Part shown: positions 35,710 through 45,701 of the stretch, piece by piece
Layout: each line of letters begins with the position of its first letter
Position numbering within the stretch: the first letter of the stretch is position 1
Assembly: GCA_002342805.1 (NCBI GenBank)
Contig: DDQW01000015.1
Coordinates: 30,640 to 94,639, forward strand
Source: Clostridiales bacterium UBA2432
GTDB lineage: Bacteria > Bacillota > Clostridia > Lachnospirales > Vallitaleaceae
Reading direction: 5' to 3'
Length of the DNA stretch: 64,000 nucleotides
Notes under the pieces: generated by a model
The model's input: the letters and a program-made list of their open reading frames with translations, nothing else
The model's database searches: none
What the model was told of the DNA's origin: nothing
Translations under genes and position numbers: made by a program

Positions 35710-38401
35710 CTGCAACTCTCCAATTCTTTAGGTCGATGTATTCATCATAATTTTTACGCATAATCGTTACATCTCCTGAACCGACTTCAATCTCTTCACT
35801 TGATTGAATTGACAAAAGAGACAATCCATTTAACGGATGTGAGGAATCTGATACGTTTGGATTAAAGGCTTCACTCAATTTCGGTGATTCCATAACTAAT
35901 TGGGTTAAATAGTCTCTAACCGCTAAATCGTTATTAATGATATCTATTGTCCCACTCTCAAGGCCAATCGTGTCCTTTGCAATAATTGAACCACTAAATT
36001 CAAGGTCCCCAATAACATCTACCTTTTTATTTGTTAAAATAATTCCTTGCATTTTTCCATTCACAGCATTAATAACATAGTAGGTTTCCCCACCAATTTG
36101 ACGAAGGCCGTCATTGACACTGATTCCGGAATTATCCCCAAGAAGTAATATATCATAGGCATTAGCCGCACTATTTCCTTGAAATATAGCAACTTCCTTC
36201 ACTGTCTCACTTGAATCCACTAAATTATCTGCTTCACGAATATCCGTATTTTCTATCACATCACTACTATCTGAAATTGTCGAATAATTGGTCACAACAC
36301 GAGCATTTTGGGTTCCGGTAATAATACTTTTTAGGTCAGCCACCCCTGTCCATCCATGAATCGACGTCAATGTATCTATTTCATCAAAATGTTTAAGGTA
36401 ATTGAGTAAAACAATATAATCTTTTAAAATATTTTCTTCAGTATGCACCTGTATATCATTCGGATTATCATGATGCACTTGGATTGTTTCTGTTCCTACG
36501 CCCATAACAGCGCCTTCTGTATATAGATAGCTATTATGATTAATATTAATATTTCCAGAACCGTTTTCTATATAGGGTTCAATCGAAGGATCCTTACTGT
36601 TGTTTATAAAATACAATGCTTTATCATATACAGACATGGGCTCAGTGTCCGTGTCATATTGATAATACAACTGTAAATTGGATGATGCTCCAACAGCCGG
36701 ATCTCTCATATCTCGATTTGAATCCGGAAAGGCATAGGCCAAATAATTTCCTTTGATTCCCATACTTTCACCGGTCTCAAATAAATCCGCATCACTCAAT
36801 GAACCTGTTCCTTTATTGGTATTTGGATTTGGACTAAAAACATCATTTACAAACGACGTTCCGGCAATAATAATCCCATCTTTCATCTCTCCACCCACTG
36901 CAATCGCTTCTTTAACGCCCTTTGGATGATTTGGAGTATTCCCTGTTATAGACAGCTCCGAAGGATTAGAAACTGCACTAATATCCGCATTAATAACGAT
37001 AGAGCTAACTAAATAATATTCATTGGCACGACCGATATATCCATAATAATTGCCATCAATGTCAATCTTATTATGGATTCCATTTAAAACTAGATCATTT
37101 TTCGTATAGACGTTCCCGTTATTCACTTCAATGGTATTGTTACTTGAATCGGACTGTATGGCTAAACTATCACTATATATATGTCCGTTGTTAATAGTTA
37201 AAATTGAATTCCTCGCACTTCCTGCCAGTTGAACAAAGCTTTGTGTCACGACATCACCATCAATGGTTATGTCATTATCATCATTCATTACCTTAATACC
37301 ATTATAGCCTGTAATATCTCGCAGATTACTGGCTGTTGTTCCTAATGCATAGATACTTCCTGTAATACCACTCGTCACCTCATCAAATAAAATATCGGTT
37401 TCTGTGACTAAGGCATATTGCCATAGTGGATTATCAACTGTTACGTATTTGGATTGATTTAATTTAATCGGCATCATTTCTTCAGGAGCATTGATGTAGA
37501 TATCTGTTTCTATGGTTTTACGTGTACGATTAGAATAGGTAAACATTGATTTAAGATTTTTAACAATAAGTTCATTTTCACTTTTTTCTATAGTTCCATC
37601 TGTATTACGATCAAAACTCTCTAAATCTTCAACTGTAATTTCATTTAAGGTGACATTTTCAGCATCTAAAAAAACAAAGGAGCTTCCTGCATCGCTCTTT
37701 TTTTGTTCAGAAAAAGTAATTGCTAATTTGATTTCATTAATTTTTGCATCCAAATCTTCCTTAAAGAAATAGTTCATTCGTTCATTATAATAGCGCGTCA
37801 TACTTTCTTCATCAATCACAAGTGAATAATAATTATTATCCGTAATTGGATTCGGTGAGGTGGTTGTATAGTGTTGATACTCACCGGAACCTGATTTATA
37901 CATGACTTTTAAAAAACATCCTTCATAATAAATGTCTTGTGAAAATTCTGAAAATAACATTTTTCGCTTATCTTCAGCTAATCCATTTAAGTAGTCTTTT
38001 AAATACAATTTACGTTCCACGAATTCATCAAATTCCATTGTTATAGACCCATCCAATATTCTATTTTCATATATGGTTAATTGACGTCCAAAATCATTCT
38101 CAAGTTCGCGCACTTTTCCTAAGATTGTTGACATGATCGTCTTTCGACTGTCAACAGCGCTTGTGGTATTATCTGAGGCTTCTTCGAGTGCTTGATCAAC
38201 ATAATCACCTAAAATAGAATAGACTTGGTCAATCCCTGATTCCGAATAATATTGTGTCCGCTTTAGCATGGTATCTGTATATTTCATATTATAGTTCATG
38301 ATACTTAAGGATAGAACGGTTGTACCTAAAACTGTTAAAACAGCAATTGTTATAACAGTCATTAAGAGTGTTGATCCTTTTTCATCTTGTAGAAATTGCA
38401 T
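35699..38401 (-). CDS. Large PilX-like pilus-associated protein, 900 residues
   Basis: N-terminus (EKGSTLLMTVITIAVLTVLGTTVLSL) resembles PilX-type prepilins, which have a hydrophobic helix but no Glu5; here it carries a very large extracellular part. About residues 30-330 are mixed alpha/beta. About 340-560 is rich in Asn, Gly, Ser, Asp and Ile in short beta-forming turns (NSILTINNGHIYS, NNTIEVNNGNVYT, NKIDIDGNYYGY), suggesting a beta-helix-like stack. Lies within the minor-pilin genes. Possibly a pilus-tip or adhesin subunit; no PilY1 is present. Function inferred. Confidence 0.75.
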   Translation of the reverse strand: MQFLQDEKGSTLLMTVITIAVLTVLGTTVLSLSIMNYNMKYTDTMLKRTQYYSESGIDQVYSILGDYVDQALEEASDNTTSAVDSRKTIMSTILGKVRELENDFGRQLTIYENRILDGSITMEFDEFVERKLYLKDYLNGLAEDKRKMLFSEFSQDIYYEGCFLKVMYKSGSGEYQHYTTTSPNPITDNNYYSLVIDEESMTRYYNERMNYFFKEDLDAKINEIKLAITFSEQKKSDAGSSFVFLDAENVTLNEITVEDLESFDRNTDGTIEKSENELIVKNLKSMFTYSNRTRKTIETDIYINAPEEMMPIKLNQSKYVTVDNPLWQYALVTETDILFDEVTSGITGSIYALGTTASNLRDITGYNGIKVMNDDNDITIDGDVVTQSFVQLAGSARNSILTINNGHIYSDSLAIQSDSSNNTIEVNNGNVYTKNDLVLNGIHNKIDIDGNYYGYIGRANEYYLVSSIVINADISAVSNPSELSITGNTPNHPKGVKEAIAVGGEMKDGIIIAGTSFVNDVFSPNPNTNKGTGSLSDADLFETGESMGIKGNYLAYAFPDSNRDMRDPAVGASSNLQLYYQYDTDTEPMSVYDKALYFINNSKDPSIEPYIENGSGNININHNSYLYTEGAVMGVGTETIQVHHDNPNDIQVHTEENILKDYIVLLNYLKHFDEIDTLTSIHGWTGVADLKSIITGTQNARVVTNYSTISDSSDVIENTDIREADNLVDSSETVKEVAIFQGNSAANAYDILLLGDNSGISVNDGLRQIGGETYYVINAVNGKMQGIILTNKKVDVIGDLEFSGSIIAKDTIGLESGTIDIINNDLAVRDYLTQLVMESPKLSEAFNPNVSDSSHPLNGLSLLSIQSSEEIEVGSGDVTIMRKNYDEYIDLKNWRVADDR

Positions 38402-38412
38402 AGATTCACCAC

Positions 38413-39273
38413 CTACTCCTGTGCTAAACGGGTTGTTACAACTTTTGATAATTCTTCGCCATCTTTTGACACACGTATTTCAAAGGCATATATGCGATAT
38501 TCAAAAAACTCAGTTTCTGATATATTTCGATATATGGTATTATTTCCTGTATTCAAAACGATTTCCGGTTTAATTTGGTCTGAAGGGTTTTCAAAAACGT
38601 AGATTTCCAGGTTTTTACCCGTCGCGTTATCGACCGTTATCCTTGTAGAAAAAGATGAAGGACTTGTATCATTGGAATGGACATAGACAATATATTGATC
38701 TTTAAGTGCTTTTGTTATGGATTCAGACTCTGCACCTAATCCCACTTGAATATTGACTTGGGACGGACTCGTTCTCTGAAAGTCGAGGCTAAGATTACGA
38801 TCACCATCTGTATCATTCCCCATAGTATCTTCTTCTGTGTTACCGTCATCCTTGATTAAAGTTACATGTGTCTCTGATGAGGTTGAATCTTCAAGAACTA
38901 AGTTAAGATCAGCATCTCCATAACTACTACTTGACAGCGTCGGCATTTTAAAGGCATCTTGTCCAAATTCATTTGAATTAGACAAGTCTAATAAGGTAAC
39001 TGCCACATCATATCCGGATTCATCAAAAACCTGACCATCTAAATCATTAAATTCGCTCATGCTCATGAGTTTAATTTTTTCCACATATTGTTGGCTCACT
39101 TGTGTTGCAATGAGCTGTTGTCGGGTTTCAATCGACGATAGCAATGCACCTTGAAAGATTAAAGCAATTGGAACTGTAACGATACCAATGATAGCAACCG
39201 TTACGATGACTTCAATTAATGTAAATCCACCTTGGGATTTTAGCTTTTTATTCTTTTTATCCTTTGTCATCAT
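38413..39273 (-). CDS. Minor prepilin (PilV-like)
   Basis: 286 residues, longer than usual pseudopilins. Basic leader KDKKNKKLKSQGG, cleavage, then FTLIEVIVTVAIIGIVTVPI with Glu5 and the ATQVSQQYVEKIKLM stretch typical of PilV/GspI-like proteins. C-terminal domain rich in Asp, Ser and Thr. Precedes the PilX-like gene in the pilus operon by 11 nt. Confidence 0.85.
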   Translation of the reverse strand: MMTKDKKNKKLKSQGGFTLIEVIVTVAIIGIVTVPIALIFQGALLSSIETRQQLIATQVSQQYVEKIKLMSMSEFNDLDGQVFDESGYDVAVTLLDLSNSNEFGQDAFKMPTLSSSSYGDADLNLVLEDSTSSETHVTLIKDDGNTEEDTMGNDTDGDRNLSLDFQRTSPSQVNIQVGLGAESESITKALKDQYIVYVHSNDTSPSSFSTRITVDNATGKNLEIYVFENPSDQIKPEIVLNTGNNTIYRNISETEFFEYRIYAFEIRVSKDGEELSKVVTTRLAQE

Positions 39274-39305
39274 TTAATCACCTATCATCTTCACAGCAAT
39301 ATGAT

Positions 39306-40418
39306 TTATTTGAAAACAATATTTCCACGTTGTTCAACAACATTAAATCGAGGACGATTTGCATCTTCATATTCAATCCGAACATTCATCGGTAAGTCTG
39401 TCTCATTGATTAATACTGCATTTACACCGCTTAAGTCATTGTCATCATATCGACGACTTGAAATCACTTTCAAATCAATCATGGTTCCCGGGTCAAAGGG
39501 CTGTCCCGAGTCATAGTCAGCCGGGTATACACTTGTGCTTGTTTTATAACGATAATAATAGATACCTTCCGATTGACTTACATGAATTTCTATGGGTTCA
39601 TTATTGGGATTATCTGCATTAATTCGAGTGTTTTCTTCATCGGCTGTATGGTAAATTCCTACGGTCTCTAATGCTGAATTAAGGGAAGTTAATCCAATAA
39701 TAAGGTCATCCGGTTCTCGGATTTCCCCATCTCTACCTGCATTATAATTTATGGAAAGCATATCTAAGGGTTTAAAAATCGAATCTTCTTTGGGTTCAAA
39801 AGGTCCGAAATAGTCTGTCGGTTCAAAGGGGCGTTCTGATGACTCAATCGCATAAAAGTGAATGGCAAAGGAAGATTGAACCAGACTATTGGTCAAATCA
39901 TTATTAATATTCATATTGTCAAACGATAGATGGGTTGGATAGTCACCAATATAGCCTAATATTTTTTTATAATCATTGTATGATGTTTGAACACTTAAAT
40001 TCACAGGAACTTTTATGACACGTTCATAAGCTTCGTCTTCAGTTTCTTCTGCTAAGATAAACTGATCATTTTGAAGAACTTCTTCAACATTTCCGATGGT
40101 ATAGGATTGAATCGTCAAGGAATCTACGGCGTCTTCTAAAGACAGCATGGTATAAATAACCCCTTCTTGATTCAGTCCAGCCGGATATCGTGTATTTATC
40201 GATTCTATATATTCTTTTGCTTGTTCAGTTTCTTCGATATAGGTTTCCTTATTCGCATACTCAATGGATATAAGACTCAACTCACTATCTAAGTCCTGAA
40301 CTTCATTTTTTAAAAGAGCTGTTTTGTCTTGCAGAGGTGAATAAAGAGCAAACCAATAAATGGCTATTACAATAAGACCTGCCAAAAACATTAAAAGATA
40401 CTTCTCTTTATTGGTCAT
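39306..40418 (-). CDS. pilO: Type IV pilus alignment protein PilO-like
   Basis: 370 residues: short cytoplasmic start, one membrane segment (about 8-27), coiled coil (about 30-75), then ferredoxin-like globular region. Follows the PilM-PilN fusion with an 11-nt overlap, the usual M-N-O order. The second half (about 200-370) is an extra beta-rich domain without clear match. Sequence similarity to PilO is weak; the call rests on topology and order. Confidence 0.75.
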   Translation of the reverse strand: MTNKEKYLLMFLAGLIVIAIYWFALYSPLQDKTALLKNEVQDLDSELSLISIEYANKETYIEETEQAKEYIESINTRYPAGLNQEGVIYTMLSLEDAVDSLTIQSYTIGNVEEVLQNDQFILAEETEDEAYERVIKVPVNLSVQTSYNDYKKILGYIGDYPTHLSFDNMNINNDLTNSLVQSSFAIHFYAIESSERPFEPTDYFGPFEPKEDSIFKPLDMLSINYNAGRDGEIREPDDLIIGLTSLNSALETVGIYHTADEENTRINADNPNNEPIEIHVSQSEGIYYYRYKTSTSVYPADYDSGQPFDPGTMIDLKVISSRRYDDNDLSGVNAVLINETDLPMNVRIEYEDANRPRFNVVEQRGNIVFK

Positions 40419-42024
40419 TGGTCTCCTCCTCTTCTTGTACTGTAAATGTACATTGAATAGTCACCGAAACATAAGACACTGGGCTGTCTTGATCCCCAAA
40501 ACGAGTTACAGCAGGTGTATAAACAGTTTCAAACATAGGTTCGATATTCCCCTCTGGATCAATTGTCTCTAATCCTTTTAAATAAGTTAACATCTGAGCT
40601 AATGTTTCTTCGTCTTGAAAGGATGCACTCATAGTAACACCATCATTTGATACATTAATGGTCGTGAAAAAAGCTTGCTCCGGCATAGTTGCTTCAAGCT
40701 CTTCAATAAAGGCTAAAAATTCGTCGGATTTCGTTGTTGTTGTATCAACAATGAATTCTCTAAATTGTTTCTCACTTAATGCAAGTTGATGTTCGTCCAT
40801 GATCTGATATATATCCACCATACTATTAATCTCATTCTGAATATTTGCTTTATTTCTCTCTAACGATTGATATCTTGCATATCCTGTATAATAATGAGCA
40901 CTGATTGATACAAGTAATAATATCGTGATAAGTATTGGGATACGTTTCTTTGCTCGAAGTTCGTCTTTATTCTTAATCGTTGCCGGCAATAAATTCATTG
41001 TCGCCAATGTTGCCCCTAAGGCAATGGGGTAATAATGAATCTCATCCATATTTACATGGCTTTCTCGGGCAATAAAACTTCTAAGACCAATAATTTTTTT
41101 TACTTTAAGGCCAAAAAAACGGGAAATATAGTCTTCAACACCAAAAATCTCCGAACCGCCATCCATAATATAGACTTGTTCAATTGGATTTTGGTTACGA
41201 GAACTATAATAATCAATTAAGCGCGTAACCCCATTAAGAATTTGTTCCATACCACTGGTGACATCGTTATGAAGATAGGCATTCTCTTTGTGGTCGGGAT
41301 TTAAAAGCTGACGTTCCTTAGCAATCTGAACAGCCTCTTTATAGTCCACATCAAAATGTTGACAAATGCTGTCATGAATGACCTTTGTTCCAAATAAAAT
41401 ATTCCGACTAAATTTTACAACACTATTGGATACAATGGTAACCATTGTACTTTCCGGTCCGATATCAAGGAAAAGATTGGTCCCTTCATATTTTTCATGT
41501 TGAATAAAATTCACCATACTATTACCGGCAAAATCAACATTGACGATTTCTAGTTGGCAAAGCTCGGCTAAATCGATATAACTTTGTACAAGTTTTTTAA
41601 GCGCCGCAACAATAATAACCTTTGCTTTTTTTCCATCGTCTGACTCAATCACTTCCGTCACTGTATAGTCTACACTATATTCAGCTAAATTTACCGGAAA
41701 GTACTCATCCGCATTGAGATCAATAATATTACGTAACTTTTGCTGGGATAGATTGGGCAGTTCTACTTCTCGCGTAATAATCTTACTACTTGCAATACTA
41801 AATGCAACGTGTTTTTCCTTCATCTGATTTTGATCAAGTACTTCGCGTATGAGCTTAGCCATCTCTGGAAGATTCGATAATATCCCATCATGAACTGCAC
41901 GCTCAGGTGTCGGAATTTTCTTTCCGTTTAAAAAATGCATCTTTTTACCTTTACGCTGAACATATGCAATCTTAATCCATTCATTACCTATATCAATCGA
42001 CAAGAGTTTCTTTGGAAGTGACAT
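40408..42024 (-). CDS. Fused PilM-PilN type IV pilus assembly protein
   Basis: 538 residues. Residues about 1-335 are an actin-like PilM ATPase (LLSIDIGNEWIKIAYV, FLDIGPESTMVTIV, VYIMDGGSEIFG). After a short basic linker (KNKDELRAKKRI) there is a single membrane helix (about 350-370), a coiled coil and a ferredoxin-like domain, which is PilN. In most systems PilM binds the cytoplasmic tail of a separate PilN; here they are one chain. pilO follows at once. Confidence 0.88.
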   Translation of the reverse strand: MSLPKKLLSIDIGNEWIKIAYVQRKGKKMHFLNGKKIPTPERAVHDGILSNLPEMAKLIREVLDQNQMKEKHVAFSIASSKIITREVELPNLSQQKLRNIIDLNADEYFPVNLAEYSVDYTVTEVIESDDGKKAKVIIVAALKKLVQSYIDLAELCQLEIVNVDFAGNSMVNFIQHEKYEGTNLFLDIGPESTMVTIVSNSVVKFSRNILFGTKVIHDSICQHFDVDYKEAVQIAKERQLLNPDHKENAYLHNDVTSGMEQILNGVTRLIDYYSSRNQNPIEQVYIMDGGSEIFGVEDYISRFFGLKVKKIIGLRSFIARESHVNMDEIHYYPIALGATLATMNLLPATIKNKDELRAKKRIPILITILLLVSISAHYYTGYARYQSLERNKANIQNEINSMVDIYQIMDEHQLALSEKQFREFIVDTTTTKSDEFLAFIEELEATMPEQAFFTTINVSNDGVTMSASFQDEETLAQMLTYLKGLETIDPEGNIEPMFETVYTPAVTRFGDQDSPVSYVSVTIQCTFTVQEEEETNDQ

Positions 42025-42056
42025 CCTTATCCCCCTATACTTAAAAAATTATATCT

Positions 42057-42806
42057 TTATAAAGCAACTTGTATTACATCTAAATACCATTGTATCATTC
42101 GTTCACCATATAAAGCCGCAAGAATAATTCCACCACTCAAGAAAGGTCCAAATGGAATTCTTTGCTTTCGACTCATGACTTTAAATGCAATTAACGATAC
42201 ACCAATAACCGATCCTAAAATAGATCCTAAAAACAATGCTAAAACAATCTTTTGCCAGCCAAGAATCCAACCGGTGACAGCCATTAACTTAATGTCACCC
42301 ATGCCCATCTGACCACCTGTGACCACATGGATGAATAATAAAGGTATACTGACTGCAAAAAATCCAATACTACTTTCTATAAAAGCTTTTTCAAAAAACA
42401 CTTGAAAAAGCACACCAACAATCAATAAAAAAACAAGGATTCCATTGGGAATAATCATCCATTGTAGATCAATGAGCGAAATGACAAGACATGTTGAAAA
42501 AAGTATGGCTGTCATTAGCCCCGCAGGTGTAAATCCTAAGACAAAATAAATCCATACATAAGCTAAACCATTAGCAAGTTCGACTAAGGGATATTGAATA
42601 GACACCGGTTCCTTACAACTTCGGCATCGCCCCCGAAGTATTAGGTAACTAAATACCGGTATCAAATCATACCATTTTATAGATTGCCCACACGCCATAC
42701 AATGGGATGGCGTGTAAACAATCTCTTGATGTCTCGGAATCCTAAATATACATACGTTTAGGAAAGATCCGAAAAGTAGACCAAGGATGAAGATTAAAAA
42801 ATGCAT
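42057..42806 (-). CDS. pilD: Prepilin peptidase / N-methyltransferase PilD
   Basis: Cleaves prepilin leaders and methylates the new N-terminus. 249 residues, about seven membrane segments. Two CxxC pairs in the N-terminal loop (CMACGQS; CRSCKEP) and both catalytic aspartates, in LIDLQWMIIPN and GMGDIKLM. Its start touches the stop of the major pilin gene. Confidence 0.96.
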   Translation of the reverse strand: MHFLIFILGLLFGSFLNVCIFRIPRHQEIVYTPSHCMACGQSIKWYDLIPVFSYLILRGRCRSCKEPVSIQYPLVELANGLAYVWIYFVLGFTPAGLMTAILFSTCLVISLIDLQWMIIPNGILVFLLIVGVLFQVFFEKAFIESSIGFFAVSIPLLFIHVVTGGQMGMGDIKLMAVTGWILGWQKIVLALFLGSILGSVIGVSLIAFKVMSRKQRIPFGPFLSGGIILAALYGERMIQWYLDVIQVAL

Positions 42807-43225
42807 TAGTCTTGGACGTAATTACTACTTGGAGTTGGTAATACTTGCCCTAACCCAGTTATAATTGACATATCATCGCCAGAAATTTCTAATTCGAATG
42901 CATCGGCATCATTAGGTCTATATTTTGGTGTGGGTACGTCACCATTAAGTTGCGCTTCAATATCTGCACCAAAACCAGTAAGAGTCGCTCCAAAGTCAAC
43001 ATCTGCTGCAACTGCATCTGGGTCTTGCGCTTTTACTTGGGCTGCTGCATTCATTATTATTTTTGCATTCGCAACATCCGTTGCTTTTCTAGAATTATCA
43101 ATTGCACCTAAAATATTAGGTATTGCAATGGCTGCGATGATGGCTAAGATAGCGATGACGATGATTAACTCGATTAATGTAAAACCTTCTTGTTTCTTTT
43201 TCATGTTTTCGAATAATTTTCTCAT
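42806..43225 (-). CDS. pilA: Major type IV pilin PilA
   Basis: 139 residues. Leader RKLFENMKKKQEG, cleavage, mature N-terminus FTLIELIIVIAILAIIAAIA with Glu5 and the IPNILGAIDNSRKATDVANAK helix. Short Asp/Ala-rich globular domain without a visible cysteine pair, as in many Gram-positive pilins. Lies between pilC and pilD with an SD-like AGGAG upstream. Confidence 0.92.
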   Translation of the reverse strand: MRKLFENMKKKQEGFTLIELIIVIAILAIIAAIAIPNILGAIDNSRKATDVANAKIIMNAAAQVKAQDPDAVAADVDFGATLTGFGADIEAQLNGDVPTPKYRPNDADAFELEISGDDMSIITGLGQVLPTPSSNYVQD

Positions 43226-43276
43226 TTTTTCTACACTCCTATTATTATATTTTTTGTGTTCCCTTACGGGTGGGGT

Positions 43277-44485
43277 TTACAAATTGCCAACGCCTTGGTA
43301 CAAACCGAACATGGGTTGTACAATGGATATGACAACAAAGCCAACGACCAATGCCAGAACGACGATGATTAAGGGTTCTAGCAAGGACGTCATTTGAGCC
43401 ACGGCGGATTCTACTTCACTATCGTAGAAGTCAGCCACTTTATTTAATATAGGTTCCAGCTGTCCTGTATCCTCACCGATTTTTACCATATGGGTAATCA
43501 TAGGGGGAAACACGCCTAACTCACGTATAGGCTTAGACAAAGCTGTACCTTCGCTCACTTGGGTTCTCGCATCTTCTAAACCTTTTTCTACAACATAGTT
43601 ATCGACAACTTTAGCCACAATATTTAGGGCATCGAGTAAAGGTAAGCCGGATGCTAAGAGTGTACTTAATGTTCTTGAGAAGCGGGATGCGACGATTTTA
43701 GTCTGTACAGGCCCGATTATAGGGAGTTTTAACTTTAATCGTGATAATGTAATGGAGCCGACTTCTGATTTTACATATATACGAAATGCAATAATGAGTC
43801 CGATGATTGACGGAATTAAAATATACCATCGGTATTTAACGAAATCACTGATGGCGATTAAGGCCTTGGTCGTTGCCGGCAGTTCCATTCCCATGCCATC
43901 AAACATGGAAACAAAGGTCGGTACAACAACAAGAACTAGGAGTATAACAACGCCTAATGCGACAATCGATACAACCGCCGGATAGGTGGTTGCTTTTCGA
44001 ACAGATTGTTGTAGTTTGTACTCTTTTTCGAAATGTTCTGCCATACGATGTAGGGCAATCTCTAGACTTCCGGATACTTCTCCGGCTTCAATCATGTTAA
44101 TGAGAATCTCCGGAAAATATTTACTATTGGCGCGCATGGTCGCAGATAGGGCCTCCCCTTGCTCGACACGTTCATACATGTTATTAATAACTTTCGATAG
44201 GTATTTGTTCTCTGTTTGTTCTTTTAATAAAAAAAGAGCTTCTAATACACTCACACCTGCATTTAAAATCGCTTCGAATTGCTGGCAAAAGATGGTAAGG
44301 TCTTTGACTTTAACCGGATTCCCTAGAACAATCTCACCATGTAAGGCCCCTTGTTCCGTAATCGATTCCGGGTATAAATTATTATCTTTTAATTTTGCAA
44401 TGGCACTTTGTCGAGTCGATGCCTCGATCACACCTTTTTGTTTTTTCCCTTGCGTTGTCGATGCAAGATAATTGAATTTAGCCAT
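43277..44485 (-). CDS. pilC: Type IV pilus inner-membrane platform protein PilC
   Basis: 402 residues, about three or four membrane segments and two repeated T2SS-F domains (about 70-195 and 275-395), each with a FxxxLxxLLxxGxxLLxAL pattern (FCQQFEAILNAGVSVLEAL; FSRTLSTLLASGLPLLDAL). Couples the ATPases to pilin insertion. First gene behind its own promoter. Confidence 0.95.
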   Translation of the reverse strand: MAKFNYLASTTQGKKQKGVIEASTRQSAIAKLKDNNLYPESITEQGALHGEIVLGNPVKVKDLTIFCQQFEAILNAGVSVLEALFLLKEQTENKYLSKVINNMYERVEQGEALSATMRANSKYFPEILINMIEAGEVSGSLEIALHRMAEHFEKEYKLQQSVRKATTYPAVVSIVALGVVILLVLVVVPTFVSMFDGMGMELPATTKALIAISDFVKYRWYILIPSIIGLIIAFRIYVKSEVGSITLSRLKLKLPIIGPVQTKIVASRFSRTLSTLLASGLPLLDALNIVAKVVDNYVVEKGLEDARTQVSEGTALSKPIRELGVFPPMITHMVKIGEDTGQLEPILNKVADFYDSEVESAVAQMTSLLEPLIIVVLALVVGFVVISIVQPMFGLYQGVGNL

Positions 44486-44525
44486 ATTTATACCCTTTCT
44501 TCACTTTTTCACACGCAGTAAAGAC

Positions 44526-44554
44526 ATTATACCATGCCATTAGGCGTAATTCAA
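44526..44554 (-). promoter_or_regulatory. Internal promoter for pilC-pilA and downstream pilus genes
   Basis: Minus strand TTGAAT (44549-44554), 17-nt spacer, TATAAT (44526-44531) with extended TGG, 41 nt upstream of pilC. It allows pilin and platform genes to be made separately from pilB-pilT. Confidence 0.7.
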
Positions 44555-44631
44555 CCAATTATTCATATTTTGTTCATAGTATATTCATATTATTTTCATT
44601 TTATTCTTATTTAATTCTCATCAAATATTAA

Positions 44632-45690
44632 TTAATGTAACAAACGGCGCTCCAATGCATTAGGATCTGTCGCAAAAATGAGGGCTTGTTCTCTGGATAC
44701 CACACCTTCATTGACCAGATTAAGCAAGGATTCATCCATGGTTTGCATACCAATCTCACGATTCGTTTGAATAATTGAGTTAATCTGATGGGTTTTATTT
44801 TCACGAATCAGATTACGGATGGCTTGATTCACATGGAGGGTTTCAAAAGCTGCTACACGACCGGAGTTCGTATAATTGGGCAGTAATTGTTGGGATACAA
44901 TCGAAACCAAAACACTAGATAATTGAATACGGATTTGTTGCTGTTGATGGGGTGGAAAAACGTCAATGACACGGTCAATGGTATTGGCCGCACCTATGGT
45001 ATGTAGGGTCGATAAAACTAAGTGACCGGTTTCTGCGGCTGTTATTGCAATGGATATGGTTTCTAAATCACGCATCTCTCCCACAAGAATAACATCCGGA
45101 TCTTGACGAAGGGCTGCACGTAAGGCATGGCTAAAGGAATCGGAATCGACACCGACTTCACGCTGGTTGACAATAGACCGTTGATGACGATGAAGATACT
45201 CGATTGGATCTTCAAGGGTAATAACATGGGCATTACGATTTCGATTAATTTGGTCAATTAATGACGCCAGTGTCGTTGATTTACCGCTTCCGGTTGGACC
45301 CGTAACCAAAACAAGACCTCGCTTTTTTTTGTAAAGATCAATGACTGAAACAGGTAAACCAAGTGCTTCCGGTGAAGGAATATCGCTTGCTACTAATCGA
45401 ATGGCTGCTGCCATTGAACCTCTTTGTTTGAAGACATTGACTCGATAACGCCCTACATTTAATATACTGTAGGAAAAGTCAATCTCCCCACGATCTTGAA
45501 ATTTTTGATAAATTTCATCGCTCATAATGGGACGAATGACTTCTGCAGACTGGGTCGGTGTCAATCGTTCATATTCCATATATTTTAACTTGCCATGAAT
45601 TCTAAGAATCGGTGGTACGCCAACAGTTAGGTGTAAATCGGATGCTTGGCTTTGCATCGCTTGTATCAGTAAGTCATCAATCGTCATCAT
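44632..45690 (-). CDS. pilT: Pilus retraction ATPase PilT
   Basis: 352 residues. Walker A GPTGSGKST, Walker B ILVGEMRDLETI with the aspartate and His boxes, and the AIRNLIRE motif diagnostic of PilT (retraction), absent from assembly ATPases. Twitching motility or DNA uptake is therefore possible. It lies 11 nt after pilB and about 145 nt before pilC. Confidence 0.96.
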   Translation of the reverse strand: MMTIDDLLIQAMQSQASDLHLTVGVPPILRIHGKLKYMEYERLTPTQSAEVIRPIMSDEIYQKFQDRGEIDFSYSILNVGRYRVNVFKQRGSMAAAIRLVASDIPSPEALGLPVSVIDLYKKKRGLVLVTGPTGSGKSTTLASLIDQINRNRNAHVITLEDPIEYLHRHQRSIVNQREVGVDSDSFSHALRAALRQDPDVILVGEMRDLETISIAITAAETGHLVLSTLHTIGAANTIDRVIDVFPPHQQQQIRIQLSSVLVSIVSQQLLPNYTNSGRVAAFETLHVNQAIRNLIRENKTHQINSIIQTNREIGMQTMDESLLNLVNEGVVSREQALIFATDPNALERRLLH

Positions 45691-45701
45691 TGTCTTCCTT
45701 T

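Noticed and set aside
42930..43397. 155-codon plus-strand ORF
   Set aside because: Opposite pilA and the end of pilC; no family features.
43986..44471. 161-codon plus-strand ORF
   Set aside because: Lies wholly opposite pilC, which is certain by its two repeated domains.
44560..44625. Repeated TTCATATT/TTCAT units upstream of pilC
   Set aside because: Irregular spacing in very AT-rich DNA; no clear repeat unit or function.
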